From the NCBI GenBank assembly GCA_963693305.1, contig OY855908.1:35962305-36026304 (forward strand): DNA of 64,000 nt, given 5' to 3'. The position numbers were made by a program, and so were the translations under genes. The first letter of the stretch is position 1; every line of letters starts with the position of its first letter. Below the pieces are notes generated by a model. It worked only from the letters and a program-made list of their open reading frames with translations. It had not been told where the DNA came from and searched no databases. Positions 19,349 to 29,860 of this stretch are shown here, one piece after another. The DNA is from Meandrina meandrites (lineage: Eukaryota; Cnidaria; Anthozoa; Scleractinia; Meandrinidae).

Positions 19349-20545
19349 AAAAATCAATAACTATTACTTGAACGAACAATTACTTATAGTATTTCATATG
19401 AACGCCTTTTCAGAAGCTGGTGATAAATTTTCTGTGTGATTTGTTCCATATTGGTTAATCCAGTAACAAGTGAATCTGGTGAATGATCATTCAGTTTCCA
19501 CCGTCCGAAGATTGAAAATTTTGCTCAACAATAACGCAAGAGAGATTTAGCAACCTGACATTGATAAACAGTCTAAAAAATGACTTTTTGACGTCGCTAA
19601 TGAGTTTGCAGATCGTAGCAATAACAGAAGAGAAATTTTGGCATCTTTAAAGAAACTAATTTACACTAAAATATTAGCCTTTTTTCTCTTCAATTCAAAT
19701 CGGGTGGCTGTGATCAGAAACCAAATTCTGATTCCAACATTGATCGGCGCTTCTATTTTTAAGAACTGCATTCTTGGAGTTGACTAGCAGATACGAATTT
19801 CGAATAATCAATTCATTATGTACTCTAGGCAGACACACCTCGCTTGGCACGGCTGTAATAACTACAAACTGTCCTGGAACTGCAAAAACAATAAAATTCA
19901 AACGAGTACTTGCCTTGGTAACAATAAATATTTGTGCTGCAATTTTTCAAGTTTAGATGAACTTTTTCGGCGATTATTTACGACTATTTGCGACTATTCG
20001 CGACTGTTCAACGACTATTGGTCGCTATTCGCGACTATTCGTCGCTATTCGCGACTATTGGATGACCATTCGCGACTATTCGTCACTATTCGCGACTATT
20101 GAACGACCATTCGCGATGCCAGTTGCAAAGACGATTCATGGATCGAGAATGCCACGTAATTTGATCACCTTATACCCGGATCTTTTGAATGCATTGACCA
20201 TCGATTCGAGCAAGTGCCCTTTGTACGCTTACGGCAACTGCAATGGCGCGTGATAAAACGTTGCGAAATGCAAACAACAAACCTAACTAGACTACAACTT
20301 ACATGTTATAAAGTCGATTGGTGAAAACGAGAACGCACTCGCCTGTTTGGAGGATTACAAAACCTTGAATTACACTGCCTATGAATCTGATCCTCAGCTA
20401 GCAATCTCACATTTCGATCGAACGTATCACAGAGAGCAAATTTTACTATTCCAACAGCAAAATGCAAATCAACTTCCAAGATTTAGGTTTATTTGCTGAT
20501 CTTCTGTGGAGCGTGAACACTGCACAGCGTATCACGTGATTTCTG
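19349..20545 (+). repeat. Tandem duplicated non-coding block, copy B (empty site)
   Basis: Same landmarks as copy A: hAT-derived copy 3 (GTTTCCACCGTCCGAAGATT), the CAAATTCTGATTCCAACATT segment, the CGACTATTCG minisatellite and the GCAAAATGCAAATCAA end. It lacks the Harbinger-like insertion. No gene seen. Confidence 0.85.
19960..20116. repeat. Minisatellite of CGACTATTCG words (copy B)
   Basis: Units GCGACTATTCGTCGCTATTC alternate with GGATGACCATTCGCGACTA. It is longer than the corresponding array in copy A. Confidence 0.85.
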
Positions 20546-21313
20546 GGAAATTCCACTGTCCGTAAACTGAACCATGCTAAGCTAGGCTAACACTTCGGCA
20601 GAATGTAGTCTACGTAATTTGGACTCCATACATATACCTTATTCGATGGTTTAACATCTAATACTCGCGGATACTTTGAGAGTTACGTAGTATTTTTCAA
20701 TGAGTAAAATACTTTTGGATGGAAATTTACGTCTCAAATATCTCAAAAAGTTGGGCTTATTTTCGGAAAGAATTTTGCGTCTCAAAACTACGATCGATAT
20801 ACCGGTAAATCCTTGAACAACGTCAGCTCTTCATGTTACATTCCGGTAACAGTCGTTATTGCAACGTTAAAGTGATAACATCAAGTTTTGTCTTTACACC
20901 TAATATTAGGGACATTAAGATACACTACGGCGATGCGCTACTGCGGCTGCCTGATGCCGGTAGTAAAATTTCACACAAGATAAGACACTGCGTATGTCAG
21001 TCGGTTGAGTCCGGCCGTATAAGACGTATAAGCGTGAAATCTGACTACCTGAGCTGGGAAGTTTTACCGTAGTGGCTAGTTCGTGGATTTAATTCGCTGT
21101 GTTTGGGCCATTACGGTTCGTACGAGTCATACCACTTGCAATTGTAATACACCGAATGTCTCACTAACTCGCGTAAATTAAGGCATGGGTCAACAGTTAT
21201 TTCCCACAAAAAGTGAGGGGGTGGTCTAGCTCCTAAGGCGTTGTTCATAACAACATAAAATTGTCGTAGACAAATACGTTCCCAAAAGTGACGAGTTTTT
21301 GACAGGTCGAAAT
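20546..21313. other. Intergenic, no gene seen
   Basis: The segment near 21,105-21,180 resembles the GACTCGTA-type repeat at the start of the window. The frame at 20,833-21,072 (79 residues) has no recognisable features. Confidence 0.45.
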
Positions 21314-21711
21314 TATGCAAATTAGGTCACGTGACTTGATACGCCAAATAATCGTGGAAAATCTTTAAGCAAAAATGGGAACAGTTTATAGTAAGAGTGA
21401 TTCAACTGAACTGGTACAAGACAAGTCCTAATAGCAACAGCAAAGAAACTGTGCTTGGCAATTGTTGAATATTTGATTATTTTTTGAAATAAACGGTTTT
21501 TGCTACTAGTACCCAGTCTCCCCATAAAAGTGATTTGTCTTTTCAAACGTCTCTTTTAAAATATCTTAACGTTTCCAAGCACATAAACGATGTAACTAAT
21601 TGCCTTAAAGTTATAAAACTAACAACAATTGTAAGGAAGCAAGAAAAAGTGTTCCTATTTTACATAAGATAGTTTTTGGCCTCTAAGATGTCACGTGACC
21701 TAATTTGCATA
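21314..21711. mobile_element. MITE immediately upstream of GPCR copy 1
   Basis: TATGCAAATTAGGTCACGTG at the left is mirrored by CACGTGACCTAATTTGCATA at the right, a perfect inverted repeat of about 22 bp enclosing about 350 bp with no coding frame. It ends 16 bp before the ATG of the GPCR at 21,728. Each end carries an E-box/CACGTG palindrome, which might act as a transcription-factor site next to the gene. That is speculation. Confidence 0.8.
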
Positions 21712-21727
21712 TTTTAGACATGATAAA

Positions 21728-22618
21728 ATGACAACAATTGACACTCCATGGATCTGGCAAAGTTTCATGCTGCTACAACTAAAGCTTCACTGCCTGATCT
21801 TTGTTGTTTCGATGGTTGGAAACATCTTCATCGGAATAATTGTCTACAAGACGAAAACCATGAGACAACCCATCAACTTTTTGATCGTAAACATGGCCAT
21901 GTCCGATCTGCTGTATCCTATTTTCCAATTCCTGCGTGTTCTTACAAGGTTGCACGTCTCGTCCTGGCTGCTCCGTGGTCCTCCTGGCCAGACCGTGTGT
22001 AAGCTGGTTGCTTTTTTGCCAGAAGTCTCTTGTGCTGTGTCAATTCAGAGTCTGGTTCTGATAGCAGTGGATCGATTTGGAGCTGTGGTATTTCCCCTCT
22101 GTCCCCCACTCATCAGTTCAAAGCTGTGTCCCTTCTTCATTCTCGCCACTTGGATCGTCGCCATTGCTATGTTATCTCCAAACTTTTTCGTGCATAGTTG
22201 TCTATCGCCGTACTCTCCGTCATTCGACAATTACTATTTAACAAAATACGTTATATTCCTTGATATCCCTTTAGTGGTGATAGCCATTCTTTACACTATC
22301 ATCTATTCCAAGCTTAAGTCACAGACGATTCCAGGCGAGCAATCGGTCAACGCGACACAGCAACGCGAGAAAAGGGAACGGAATGTGTTAAAGATGGCCA
22401 TTGCTATTGTGTCAGGGTTTGCAGTATGCTGGCTGCCCTTCAGTATCGCATGGATTCTGTCCCATTTTGTATCAGACATATGGTCATGTAGCTTTGAATA
22501 CTTCTGGTCAGTTGCCAATATTTTGGCTCACGCAAATTGTGCTATGAACCCTTGCATCTGTTTTATTTTCAGTGGAAAGTATCGCCAAGCACTAAAGAAT
22601 CTCCTTAAATGCTTTTGA
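21728..22618 (+). CDS. Class A (rhodopsin-like) GPCR, tandem copy 1, altered N-terminus
   Basis: 296 residues, intronless. TM1 VVSMVGNIFIGIIVYK, TM2 with NMAMSDLLYPI, Cys of TM3 in VCKLVAFL, VDRF in place of DRY, TM6 with CWLP, TM7 with NPCICF in place of NPxxY, and a short tail QALKNLLKCF. From FVVSMVGN onward it parallels the copies at 27.2 and 31.1 kb. The first 24 residues (MTTIDTPWIWQSFMLLQL...) are unrelated: the usual N-terminus (MSANMNTTTNGTQ) has been lost at a break within TM1, and a MITE lies just upstream. TM1 can still form, so function is possible, but promoter and ectodomain differ. Ligand unknown; the pattern suggests a peptide-type rhodopsin family member. Confidence 0.85.
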   Translation: MTTIDTPWIWQSFMLLQLKLHCLIFVVSMVGNIFIGIIVYKTKTMRQPINFLIVNMAMSDLLYPIFQFLRVLTRLHVSSWLLRGPPGQTVCKLVAFLPEVSCAVSIQSLVLIAVDRFGAVVFPLCPPLISSKLCPFFILATWIVAIAMLSPNFFVHSCLSPYSPSFDNYYLTKYVIFLDIPLVVIAILYTIIYSKLKSQTIPGEQSVNATQQREKRERNVLKMAIAIVSGFAVCWLPFSIAWILSHFVSDIWSCSFEYFWSVANILAHANCAMNPCICFIFSGKYRQALKNLLKCF

Positions 22619-23214
22619 TCACTCCAAATAATCAGGCCACACAAAGTAGTCAAATGCAAGGAGTGGTTCATTAAAACAATCATCTAAAATCGAGTCTTCA
22701 TTAAAGTATTCGTACTTGATCAAACGACCGAATAACATGTGACTGATGCGAAATATTATTACATTATTATATTACATCTGTTATGAGAGAATTTTTCGTA
22801 ATTCAGTCATTTCTGTGTTTATTCTTCTTCAGCGTTTTCGATGCTTTTGAAAAGTCATTAGTAGTTTCTCTCGATTTAGAGATTTTGTTTTGTTGTTTGG
22901 AATTTGTACTTTACTTGTGCATTTGTACATCTGTATTTGGCTAATATCGTGGTGTAATTTACCATAGTTTTACATGCTAGGTCTTAATTGGAAAATTAAA
23001 ATTATCTATCTAGGATCCATTCCCTCAGAGGTTTGTCACTTGAACATATAATTTCCCTAAAGCTTTATTAGGTTTTAAGCAATTTCCGTAATATCTAAAA
23101 ATTGCTATTTACATTTCTACTTCCAAGCTTCTAGGTTTGCTTTATCATTATTAAAGTTCGTTGTTTCCAACTTCAAAATTGTGAAATGTACTTTTAAGTC
23201 CATTTTATGTTTTA
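22619..23214 (+). other. GPCR 3' flank (duplicated)
   Basis: Non-coding, parallel to 634-1,250 and 28,090-28,740. No gene seen. Confidence 0.7.
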
Positions 23215-23664
23215 GGACGGTTCCGCTGTCGATATCCTGTACGTGGCTGTGTTTGCTATGATGTAAGACTTAAAAATAACAAAGGCTTGTGCACTCAAAT
23301 ACAAGCAAGCAATATTGCCAAAGGTTTTTGATTACATCGACAATTACGAGTGTGGAAGAATAAACTACTGTTGGAACGAAGTTCTGTCTCATCCTTGATT
23401 TCCACAAGAGGACCATTGAACTACATCTTCGAGTACAAGGAGTTTGTGACGAGATCCCGTCTTACAGGCCATAAGGTGCTCTACTGAGCTAAATTTCCCC
23501 GTATTCAGCGTATCTCAGAGCGTTTCCCGCCAAAATCCAGAAGTTGCTCATATAGCCCGAAAACCCAGTGTCACGTGAAAAACCTATCGTCAGAGTGATT
23601 GGAGATCAAGGCAATAAGAGAAGAATAAAAGCCAGCCAACAATAACGCTAATCGATGTAATCCC
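23215..23664 (+). repeat. LTR-like segment, second copy
   Basis: Corresponds to 1,251-1,672 with the insertion TTGGAACGAAGTTCTGTC after the AATAAACTACTG word. The same longer form occurs at 28,830, so the first copy has a deletion. Confidence 0.4.
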
Positions 23665-24061
23665 TTGAGCGCGGAGAAGAGAAAAGGACCGTTCAAGTAC
23701 CGCATTGACGAGAGTAAACAGAAAGTAAAGAGATTAATAACGTCTGTGAAAAGAGTTTTAAAGAGAAGTTTTCACCCAAGATATAATTTTAGAGGTAGAA
23801 AGCTTGCCAATACAGCCGTTAAAACAAGTACGCCTGATGTCGATACATCCGTTCGAGCCGATTTGTCAGAAGAAAAGAATTGCGAACTGCTTCACAAGTT
23901 ATCATTTTTTCCGTGTACTGGTCAAGTCCCACCGCAACAAGCGATCGTTCAGAGTTACAGTGAATCAAAAACCTAAAGGCGAGAAGAATTTCTACAGTTT
24001 TTTCCAGTCCAGATCCAGCCGAGAACAATACCAACCGAGAAGCAATAGGTATCAGCATTGA
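23665..24061 (+). pseudogene. Basic, probably retroelement-derived protein (longer copy)
   Basis: 103 residues starting MSAEKRKGPFKYRI, then VKRSFHPRYNFRGRKLANTA and an acidic LSEEKNCELLHKLSF. It is the paralogue of the frame at 1,673 and runs into minus-strand BEL/Pao debris. The opposite coding directions of the two pieces mean the retroelement region has been rearranged. Function unknown. Confidence 0.4.
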
Positions 24062-26262
24062 CCATAACGAAGTCCATCCTTTGTTATGCTTAAGGCTAAG
24101 GTATTTCATTCGTTTATTCAGTCCTTTGTAGGAATCTTCTCCTCCATCTTGAACTGAGAGATAAGGCGGTAGCATTGTCAGTCGTGTTCCATGCATCAGA
24201 TGTGCCGGAGGCAGTGCTTCTCCCTGATCACCTTCGTCATCGACATACGTCAAGGTACTCACATTAGGGTACATTCAACTTAGGTCACTAAAGCCAGGAG
24301 GTCATCATACGACAGCCTTGCATTTTTAGGGTCTTTCGAAGTCCTCGTTTTACCCTCTACATCATTCTCTGGGAAAAACTTTGCCAACACGGGGCTTTCT
24401 CAAGTTAAATCTCCAGGTGATTCTCTTCTCTGTTAGAAAGGCTTCCACATCAGGATGATTGTAGTGTGTCTCAAACTCCTTTGCAGCCGTTTTGAAGGTC
24501 TTCGCACTAATATTATCAGCTGTTGGGTTCCTTTCCTGCAATGAACCTTCTAAGACATCTGAGACAGGTTCCTGTCTCCAAATCCCCTATGACGTTGAAA
24601 TGTATAGCTGTAGTCACTGCACACGTGAATAGGGCTATGTGCACCCTCATTTGCGCACCAGCTGTTTTCACATCCAACGGTCCTGCAAAGCCGTCTATGC
24701 GAACCTTCGAGTATGGAAGAGCTACTTGGGTTCTAATGCTTGGTGATTGAACAGTTATTGGAGCTGATCGTCTTTTTCACTACTTGTTTTCCCTTGCTCA
24801 CTCAATATCGTCTCTCGTACGTCATGATTAGGAACTCTATGATAGCATTGATCAATAAAGTGATTGGTTAAATGATGATCTCTAGGCAGTAGTATTGGAT
24901 GCTTTGCCTCGTATTCCAAGACTGTTTCAGTGAGTCTACCACGGCATGGAATCATACCATCTTCATCAGTAAACGGACCTAGATCAACCTTTAGCTCTTT
25001 GGAGTTCTCCTTCTCCTTATTTTAAAAGCTGGCCGGCACCTTTCTCACTTATAAATTTAACTCTCCGCTCCCTCTACTTCCGCTTTCTCTACCTTCAACT
25101 AGAGGTTTCTTCATCAAATCTGCACTGTTTGAGCTCCATTTCGTCAATCTGAAATTTGCTTCTTGAAGCCTAGTTTTTATCTTTTGATAAACTGAAAAAC
25201 CTCATCGACATTATCTTCTCAAGAGTTGAAGTCGTCCACATTAAACTCGTTGACGAACTCTGGATCTTTTTGCTGAAAGTATCAAGATGATGTCTGAGGG
25301 TCGCACTCTACAGGAACGGAGAGGAGCTTACACCAATACCACTCTGTAGAATCCGAAGACGATAGTCTCACCAAACTCTTCCTTCTGTAAGTCGTCAACC
25401 CATAGGGATCGTGAGCAATCTCTGTCCCCTCTGTCCCTTTCGATGGCATGGAAGGCCCTTTCAACGTCTGCAACCCTCGCAACAACTATTTTCCATCTAA
25501 AACGCAGCAGAATGTCAAACGATAGTTGCGTAAGGTATGGTTTCACACATAAGCAGTCATTTACAGAGTGTCCCTTTCCATTGGCTCTCGATGACCGTCA
25601 TAAATCACTCCCAACTTTGTTGTTTTTGCTCAATTCTTATAACAGCATGATGCAGTAAGAAGTGGGTTTCTCCATCGTCAGAAAGTTCTAGTTCACTCAC
25701 TGCTTTAATCACACCATCTCTTTCTTGCTCTCGAATCACAGAATCACTGGGACTTTCTTCCATCTTCTCAGTTGACTATTCATTCTTTGTAGACTGGTGT
25801 TGCGTTAATTAGGATGCACACTGTCTCTCTAACGGATTTCTATCGAATCAAGGTCCCACAACCTTTTAAATTCCACTGACAAAGATTCTTGCACTGGCAA
25901 TTGCACTTCTCGGTCTTGAATCTCCAGAGCGTGTGTTACCAGATTGGTCCCAGCTGTGGTCTTTCGTTGAGGGATCTTCAAGGGTGCTGAAAACACCCAT
26001 CCCAAAAAGTTCGAGATAGCAACAGACTCACCTTTCTACCCCTTACCACCTCGCATTTCATGAGTTCCTACAGTTAATCGGCAGCGATTAGCAAGTCAAC
26101 CTCCAAATCCTCTTGCCATGGAGAAATCTCCGAAAACCACAATATCTTCAAGGATGGATGCACCATATACGCCTCTACCTGGAAAGTCCCCTCCTCAAGG
26201 AAATGTCCTTGACATTCTCTTGCAGTGCGTTCATTAAGGTGTCTCAAAAACTTTGGCATACA
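24060..26262 (-). pseudogene. Decayed BEL/Pao retrotransposon pol
   Basis: Reading the minus strand from high to low coordinates gives parts in BEL/Pao order. DLEVDLLIAAD near 26,090 is the segment after the aspartic protease. VADVERAFHAIERDRGDRD with SLWVDDLQKEEF near 25,440 is RT. NVDD near 25,230 stands where YVDD is expected, followed by RLQEANFRLTKW. EAKHPILLPRDHHLTNHFI with CYHRV near 24,860 is the integrase zinc finger. TFKTAAKEFETHYNHPDVEA near 24,450 is the integrase core. LTYVDDEGDQGEALPPAHLM and NKRMKYLSLKHNKGW at 24,274-24,060 are the DUF5641-like tail. Frames shift many times and stops are frequent, so it is dead. Confidence 0.85.
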
Positions 26263-27177
26263 GCGACGGATCCATAGAACCTTTTCAACAATTTAAACAA
26301 TAATCTAAAATGCGTCAGTTGGAAAGTGAATTAATCAGAAATTGAACTTTGTCAACCAAGTCGATTTGGTAAATTGGTCACTGGAAAAAAGTTTCAAAAC
26401 TGAACTTTGCAATTTAATAGCTCATTCGCTCTGACGAATTAATGTATGATGGCTAATTTACCACATGAACCCAGTTGATGCATCCAAATTTTGCGCATCC
26501 TTTTGTTGCCGTTGAGAGTATTTTTTTATCCTGAATTTCAATAAATACGAATAATTTTAGTTACACAAGTCAAACGATGTGTCTTGATTTATAAATACGT
26601 TACCATCTAGTAGTCTGCAAACGTTTTTATTTTCTTTCCTTCTCGTGTCTACAACAGAATTTTTCAAGATTTTTTCACCACTCCCCACCCTCTTCCAAAA
26701 CAAATATGATTCGTCTTTAATTAATAGCGAGCTACAAATGGCAATCAAGCGTTCAATTCAATGAAGAATTAAAATCGACCAAACTAAATATCTCGAATGT
26801 CACGCGCAAATATATATATTGTGGTTTAATCCTTTGGGTTTAATTTTTTTTACTTTCTATGGTGTGAAAATTTTTGAACCATACAAAGATGAAATTAAAC
26901 CACATGTACTTGATTTTTTTGCCAATCTAATTGCAATTACGACGTCTGTGGCAAACAGCCTAAAAAGCTGTTTGAACAGGTGTTTTGAACTAAAATGCTA
27001 TCAGTTAGCTTTTAAATCATAAATTGCTTGGGGGCTTGCGGATTTAAGACCTCAAGACAAATGATTTTAAGGCCTTTAGTAGAACAAAAATAACGTGTCC
27101 TAGCAGGTTAACAAACCAGATATAGAGAAAACATCATTTGTGAGAAAAACAACTGAATAAGAACCTGAACTACGAGG
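26263..27177 (+). other. 5' flank of GPCR copy 2
   Basis: Paralogous to 29,820-31,110 (shared ACTTAGGCATACAGCGACGG-type start, ATGTGTCTTGATTTATAAAT, and GAAAACATCATTTGTGAGA just before the gene). This should hold the promoter. No reliable TATA box was picked out. No gene seen. Confidence 0.6.
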
Positions 27178-28089
27178 ATGTCGGCAAACATGAACACAAC
27201 GACGAATGGTACACAGCCAACGAGTTGCATCAATCCTACAGCAGAAAAAATCGGAGAAACCGTCGCTTATTCCGTGATGTTTGTTGTTTCGATGGTTGGA
27301 AACATCTTCATCGGAATAATTGTCTACAAGACGAAAACTATGAAAAAACCCATCAACTTTTTAATCGTAAACATGGCCATGTCCGATCTGCTGTTTCCAA
27401 TTTTCCTAATCCTGCGTGGTCTAACTAGGTCATACGTCGACTCCCGGCTGATCAGTGGCAAGGTCGTGTGCAAGCTGGTTGCTTTTCTGTCACAAGTCTC
27501 TTGTGCTGTCTCCACTCAGAGCCTGGTTCTGATAGCAGTGGATCGATTTGGAGCTGTGGTATTTCCTCTCCGTTCCCCACTCATCAGTTCAAAGCTGTGC
27601 GCCTTCTTCATTCTCGCCACTTGGATCGTCGCCATTGCTATGTTATCTCCAAACCTTTTGTCGCATAATTGTCCATGGCCTTACACCGCGTCATTCGATA
27701 ACTTTTCTTTAACAAAATACGTTATATTCCTTGATATTCCATTAGTGGTGATAGCTATTCTTTACACTATTATTTATTTCAAGCTTAAATCACAGACGAT
27801 TCCAGGCGAGCAAACGGTCAATGCGAGACGGCAACGCGAGACAAGAGAACGAAATGTGTTGAAGATGGCCATTGCTATTGTGTTAGGGTTTGCAGTATGC
27901 TGGCTGCCCTACAGTGTCGCGTGGATTCTGATCCTCTTTGTATCAGACATATGGTCATGTAGCTTTCAATGCTTCTGGTTAGTTGCCAATATTTTGGCTT
28001 ACGCAAATTGTGCTATAAATCCTTGCATCTGCTTTATTTTCAGTGGAAATTATCGCCAAGCACTAAAGAATCTCTTTAAATGCTTTTGA
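27178..28089 (+). CDS. Class A (rhodopsin-like) GPCR, tandem copy 2
   Basis: 303 residues, intronless, all seven TMs. The N-terminus MSANMNTTTNGTQPTSC has Asn-glycosylation-type sites and one Cys. TM1 GNIFIGIIVYK, TM2 NMAMSDLLFPI, TM3 starts after VCKLVAFL and ends VDRFGAVVFPL, the second extracellular loop carries the partner Cys (SHNCPWPY), TM6 CWLPYSVAW, TM7 NCAINPCICF, tail QALKNLFKCF. DRF and NPxxC replace DRY and NPxxY in every copy, so they are family traits, not decay. The short tail ends in Cys-Phe. Ligand unknown. Confidence 0.92.
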   Translation: MSANMNTTTNGTQPTSCINPTAEKIGETVAYSVMFVVSMVGNIFIGIIVYKTKTMKKPINFLIVNMAMSDLLFPIFLILRGLTRSYVDSRLISGKVVCKLVAFLSQVSCAVSTQSLVLIAVDRFGAVVFPLRSPLISSKLCAFFILATWIVAIAMLSPNLLSHNCPWPYTASFDNFSLTKYVIFLDIPLVVIAILYTIIYFKLKSQTIPGEQTVNARRQRETRERNVLKMAIAIVLGFAVCWLPYSVAWILILFVSDIWSCSFQCFWLVANILAYANCAINPCICFIFSGNYRQALKNLFKCF

Positions 28090-28203
28090 TCACTCCAAAT
28101 AATCAGGCCACACAAAGTAGTCAAATGCAAGGAGTGCGGTTCATTAAAACAACCGTCTAAACGGGAAAATAAGAACTCACAATTGACCTCGCTCCCAATG
28201 TGT

Positions 28204-28242
28204 GGCTTTATAGCTCAGTTGGTAGAGCATCGCACCGGTATC

Positions 28243-28276
<34 letters not shown>
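28204..28276 (+). tRNA. tRNA-like gene, Thr(GGT)-type anticodon; possibly SINE head
   Basis: Acceptor GGCTTTA pairs with TGAAGCC (one G-U), D arm GCTC/GAGC, T arm ACGGG TTCGAAT CCCGT is perfect, and T7 follows at 28,280. The anticodon loop reads CCGGTAT, putting GGT at 34-36, but position 33 is C instead of the near-universal U and the anticodon stem contains an A-C mismatch. Good A and B boxes and a pol III terminator suggest it can be transcribed. The loop defects and the characteristic tail suggest a tRNA-derived repeat, not a decoding tRNA. Confidence 0.6.
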
Positions 28277-28350
28277 TGATTTTTTTCAGGCTTCTTCATT
28301 CCAATTGCTTAAAATTGGAAATTCACTGCGACGATCACTTATTACCTTCA
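28204..28350 (+). repeat. tRNA-derived SINE (head plus short body)
   Basis: After the tRNA-like head the sequence continues TTTTTTCAGGCTTCTTCATT, then CAATTGCTTAAAATTGG and CACTGCGACGATCACTT. I recognise this tail as recurrent after the same head in coral-type genomes. It interrupts the GPCR 3' flank, whose similarity to the other copies resumes at TAACATGTGATTGACACG. Confidence 0.6.
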
Positions 28351-28740
28351 TAACATGTGATTGACACGAAATATTGTTATGTTACATCCGGTACGAGAGA
28401 ATTTTCGGTAATTCAGTCATTTCTGTTTTTCTTCTTATTCAGCATTTTAGATCCTTTTGAAAAGTCAGTAGTAGTTTTTCTAGAATTAAAGATTTCGTTT
28501 TATTGTTAAGAATTTGTACTTAAACATTTTCTTCATTTGCTCATTGGTACATCTGTATTTTGTTGATATCGTAGTTTAATTTATCATAGTTAAACATCGT
28601 AGCTCCAAATGTAAACGTAAGTTTGCCACTTGAACATTGAATTTTCATATAGCTTTAATTATTTGGTTTTCGAGCAATTTCCGCAATATCTAAAAATTGT
28701 AATTTACATTTCCGCTTTCAGGGTACTAAGTTTGCTTTAT

Positions 28741-29115
28741 CATAATTGTGCACTCGAATAGATGTAAGCAAGCGATATTGGAAAAGTTTTTTGACTACAT
28801 CGACGATTACGACTGTGGAAGAATAAACTATAGTTAGAACGAAGTTCTGTCTTATCCTTGATTTTCGTATGAAGACCATTGGAGTAGATCTCCGTGTACC
28901 TGGAATTTGTGACAAGATCCCGTCTCGCAGGCCATAGAGGTGCTCTACCGAGCTAATTCCCCCCATATTCGACGTATTTCAGAGCGTTTCCCCCCAAAGT
29001 CCAGAAGTTTCCTATGTAGCCCGAAAACCCAGTGTCGTGCGAAAAACCTTTCGTCACAGTGACTGGAGATCAAGGCAATAAGACTTCAACAGGCTTGACT
29101 ACTTTTTTTTACAAT
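28741..29115 (+). repeat. LTR-like segment, third copy
   Basis: Contains the same ordered words as the other two copies (GATGTAAGCAAGCGATATTG, GAATAAACTATAG, GTTCTGTCTTATCC, CGTCTCGCAGGCCATAGAGG). The adjoining basic reading frame is missing here. Confidence 0.4.
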
Positions 29116-29219
29116 CAACAAGGTTGTGTGGCTCCAAGTAGATGGCACAGCTATTTTTAGACTCACCCCTGTCAGGTATGAGGAATGTACTTATCGTTGG
29201 TCCGGCAGGTTTCTAGGGA

Positions 29220-29860
29220 TCAAAGGGAACGGAGGAATTGACGGGCGTGATAACACCCCTCCCTAGCAGCTATCTCAGCAATCAATTTCTTTAACAACTT
29301 ATCTAGTTTCCACTTACAATCTTCAACTCCCCGAGAGATTTCGAGTGTGAAGCCATCAGGCAGTTTAGAAAGGAGAGCAGGTACTAACAGTGCCCCATAC
29401 GAGTTCGCATAAAATCCCCAGTTTATCACTTTCTCTCCCGTTGTACACCGGGCGGCCGGCACCTCATTTGAATTTCCATGTGGGCGCTGATAATTTTTTG
29501 CTTGTCCCCGAATTCAGTAGTGTAGCAGCTCTCATAAGCTTGTAATTCTACTGGTCCTCTAGTTAGCTGCTGCTATTGTTTTGGGGGCTAGGGGCATTGT
29601 TCTTGTTGTTTGTTCTATTGTTCTCTCAGCCACAATTCGAAGCGCTTCTTCGAAATTTCAATCGCTGCCCCATAATTCCCTTCTGTCAAAGACAAACCAG
29701 CAATGGCGGCACTCGCTTCACCTCCCAAAAAACCTTTCAAATACGTAAATGTTTCGATTTTCGATACCTGGACATTGTCGTGCAGTGCGTTTATGAAGAT
29801 GTTCCAAAAACTTAGGCATACAGCGACGGATCCATAGAACCTTTTCAACAATTTAAACAA
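29220..29860 (-). pseudogene. BEL/Pao gag remnant (DUF1759-like)
   Basis: Two minus-strand frames match the Gag-like region at the start of BEL/Pao polyproteins. NIFINALHDNVQVSKIETFT with YLKGFLGGEASAAIAGL is at 29,860-29,615. SYGALLVPALLSKLPDGFTL and KWKLDKLLKKLIAEIAARE follow at 29,462-29,220. The two lie in different frames with stops between. Pol is absent here, while the copy at 24-26 kb has pol and no gag, so the two are complementary leftovers of related insertions. Confidence 0.8.
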
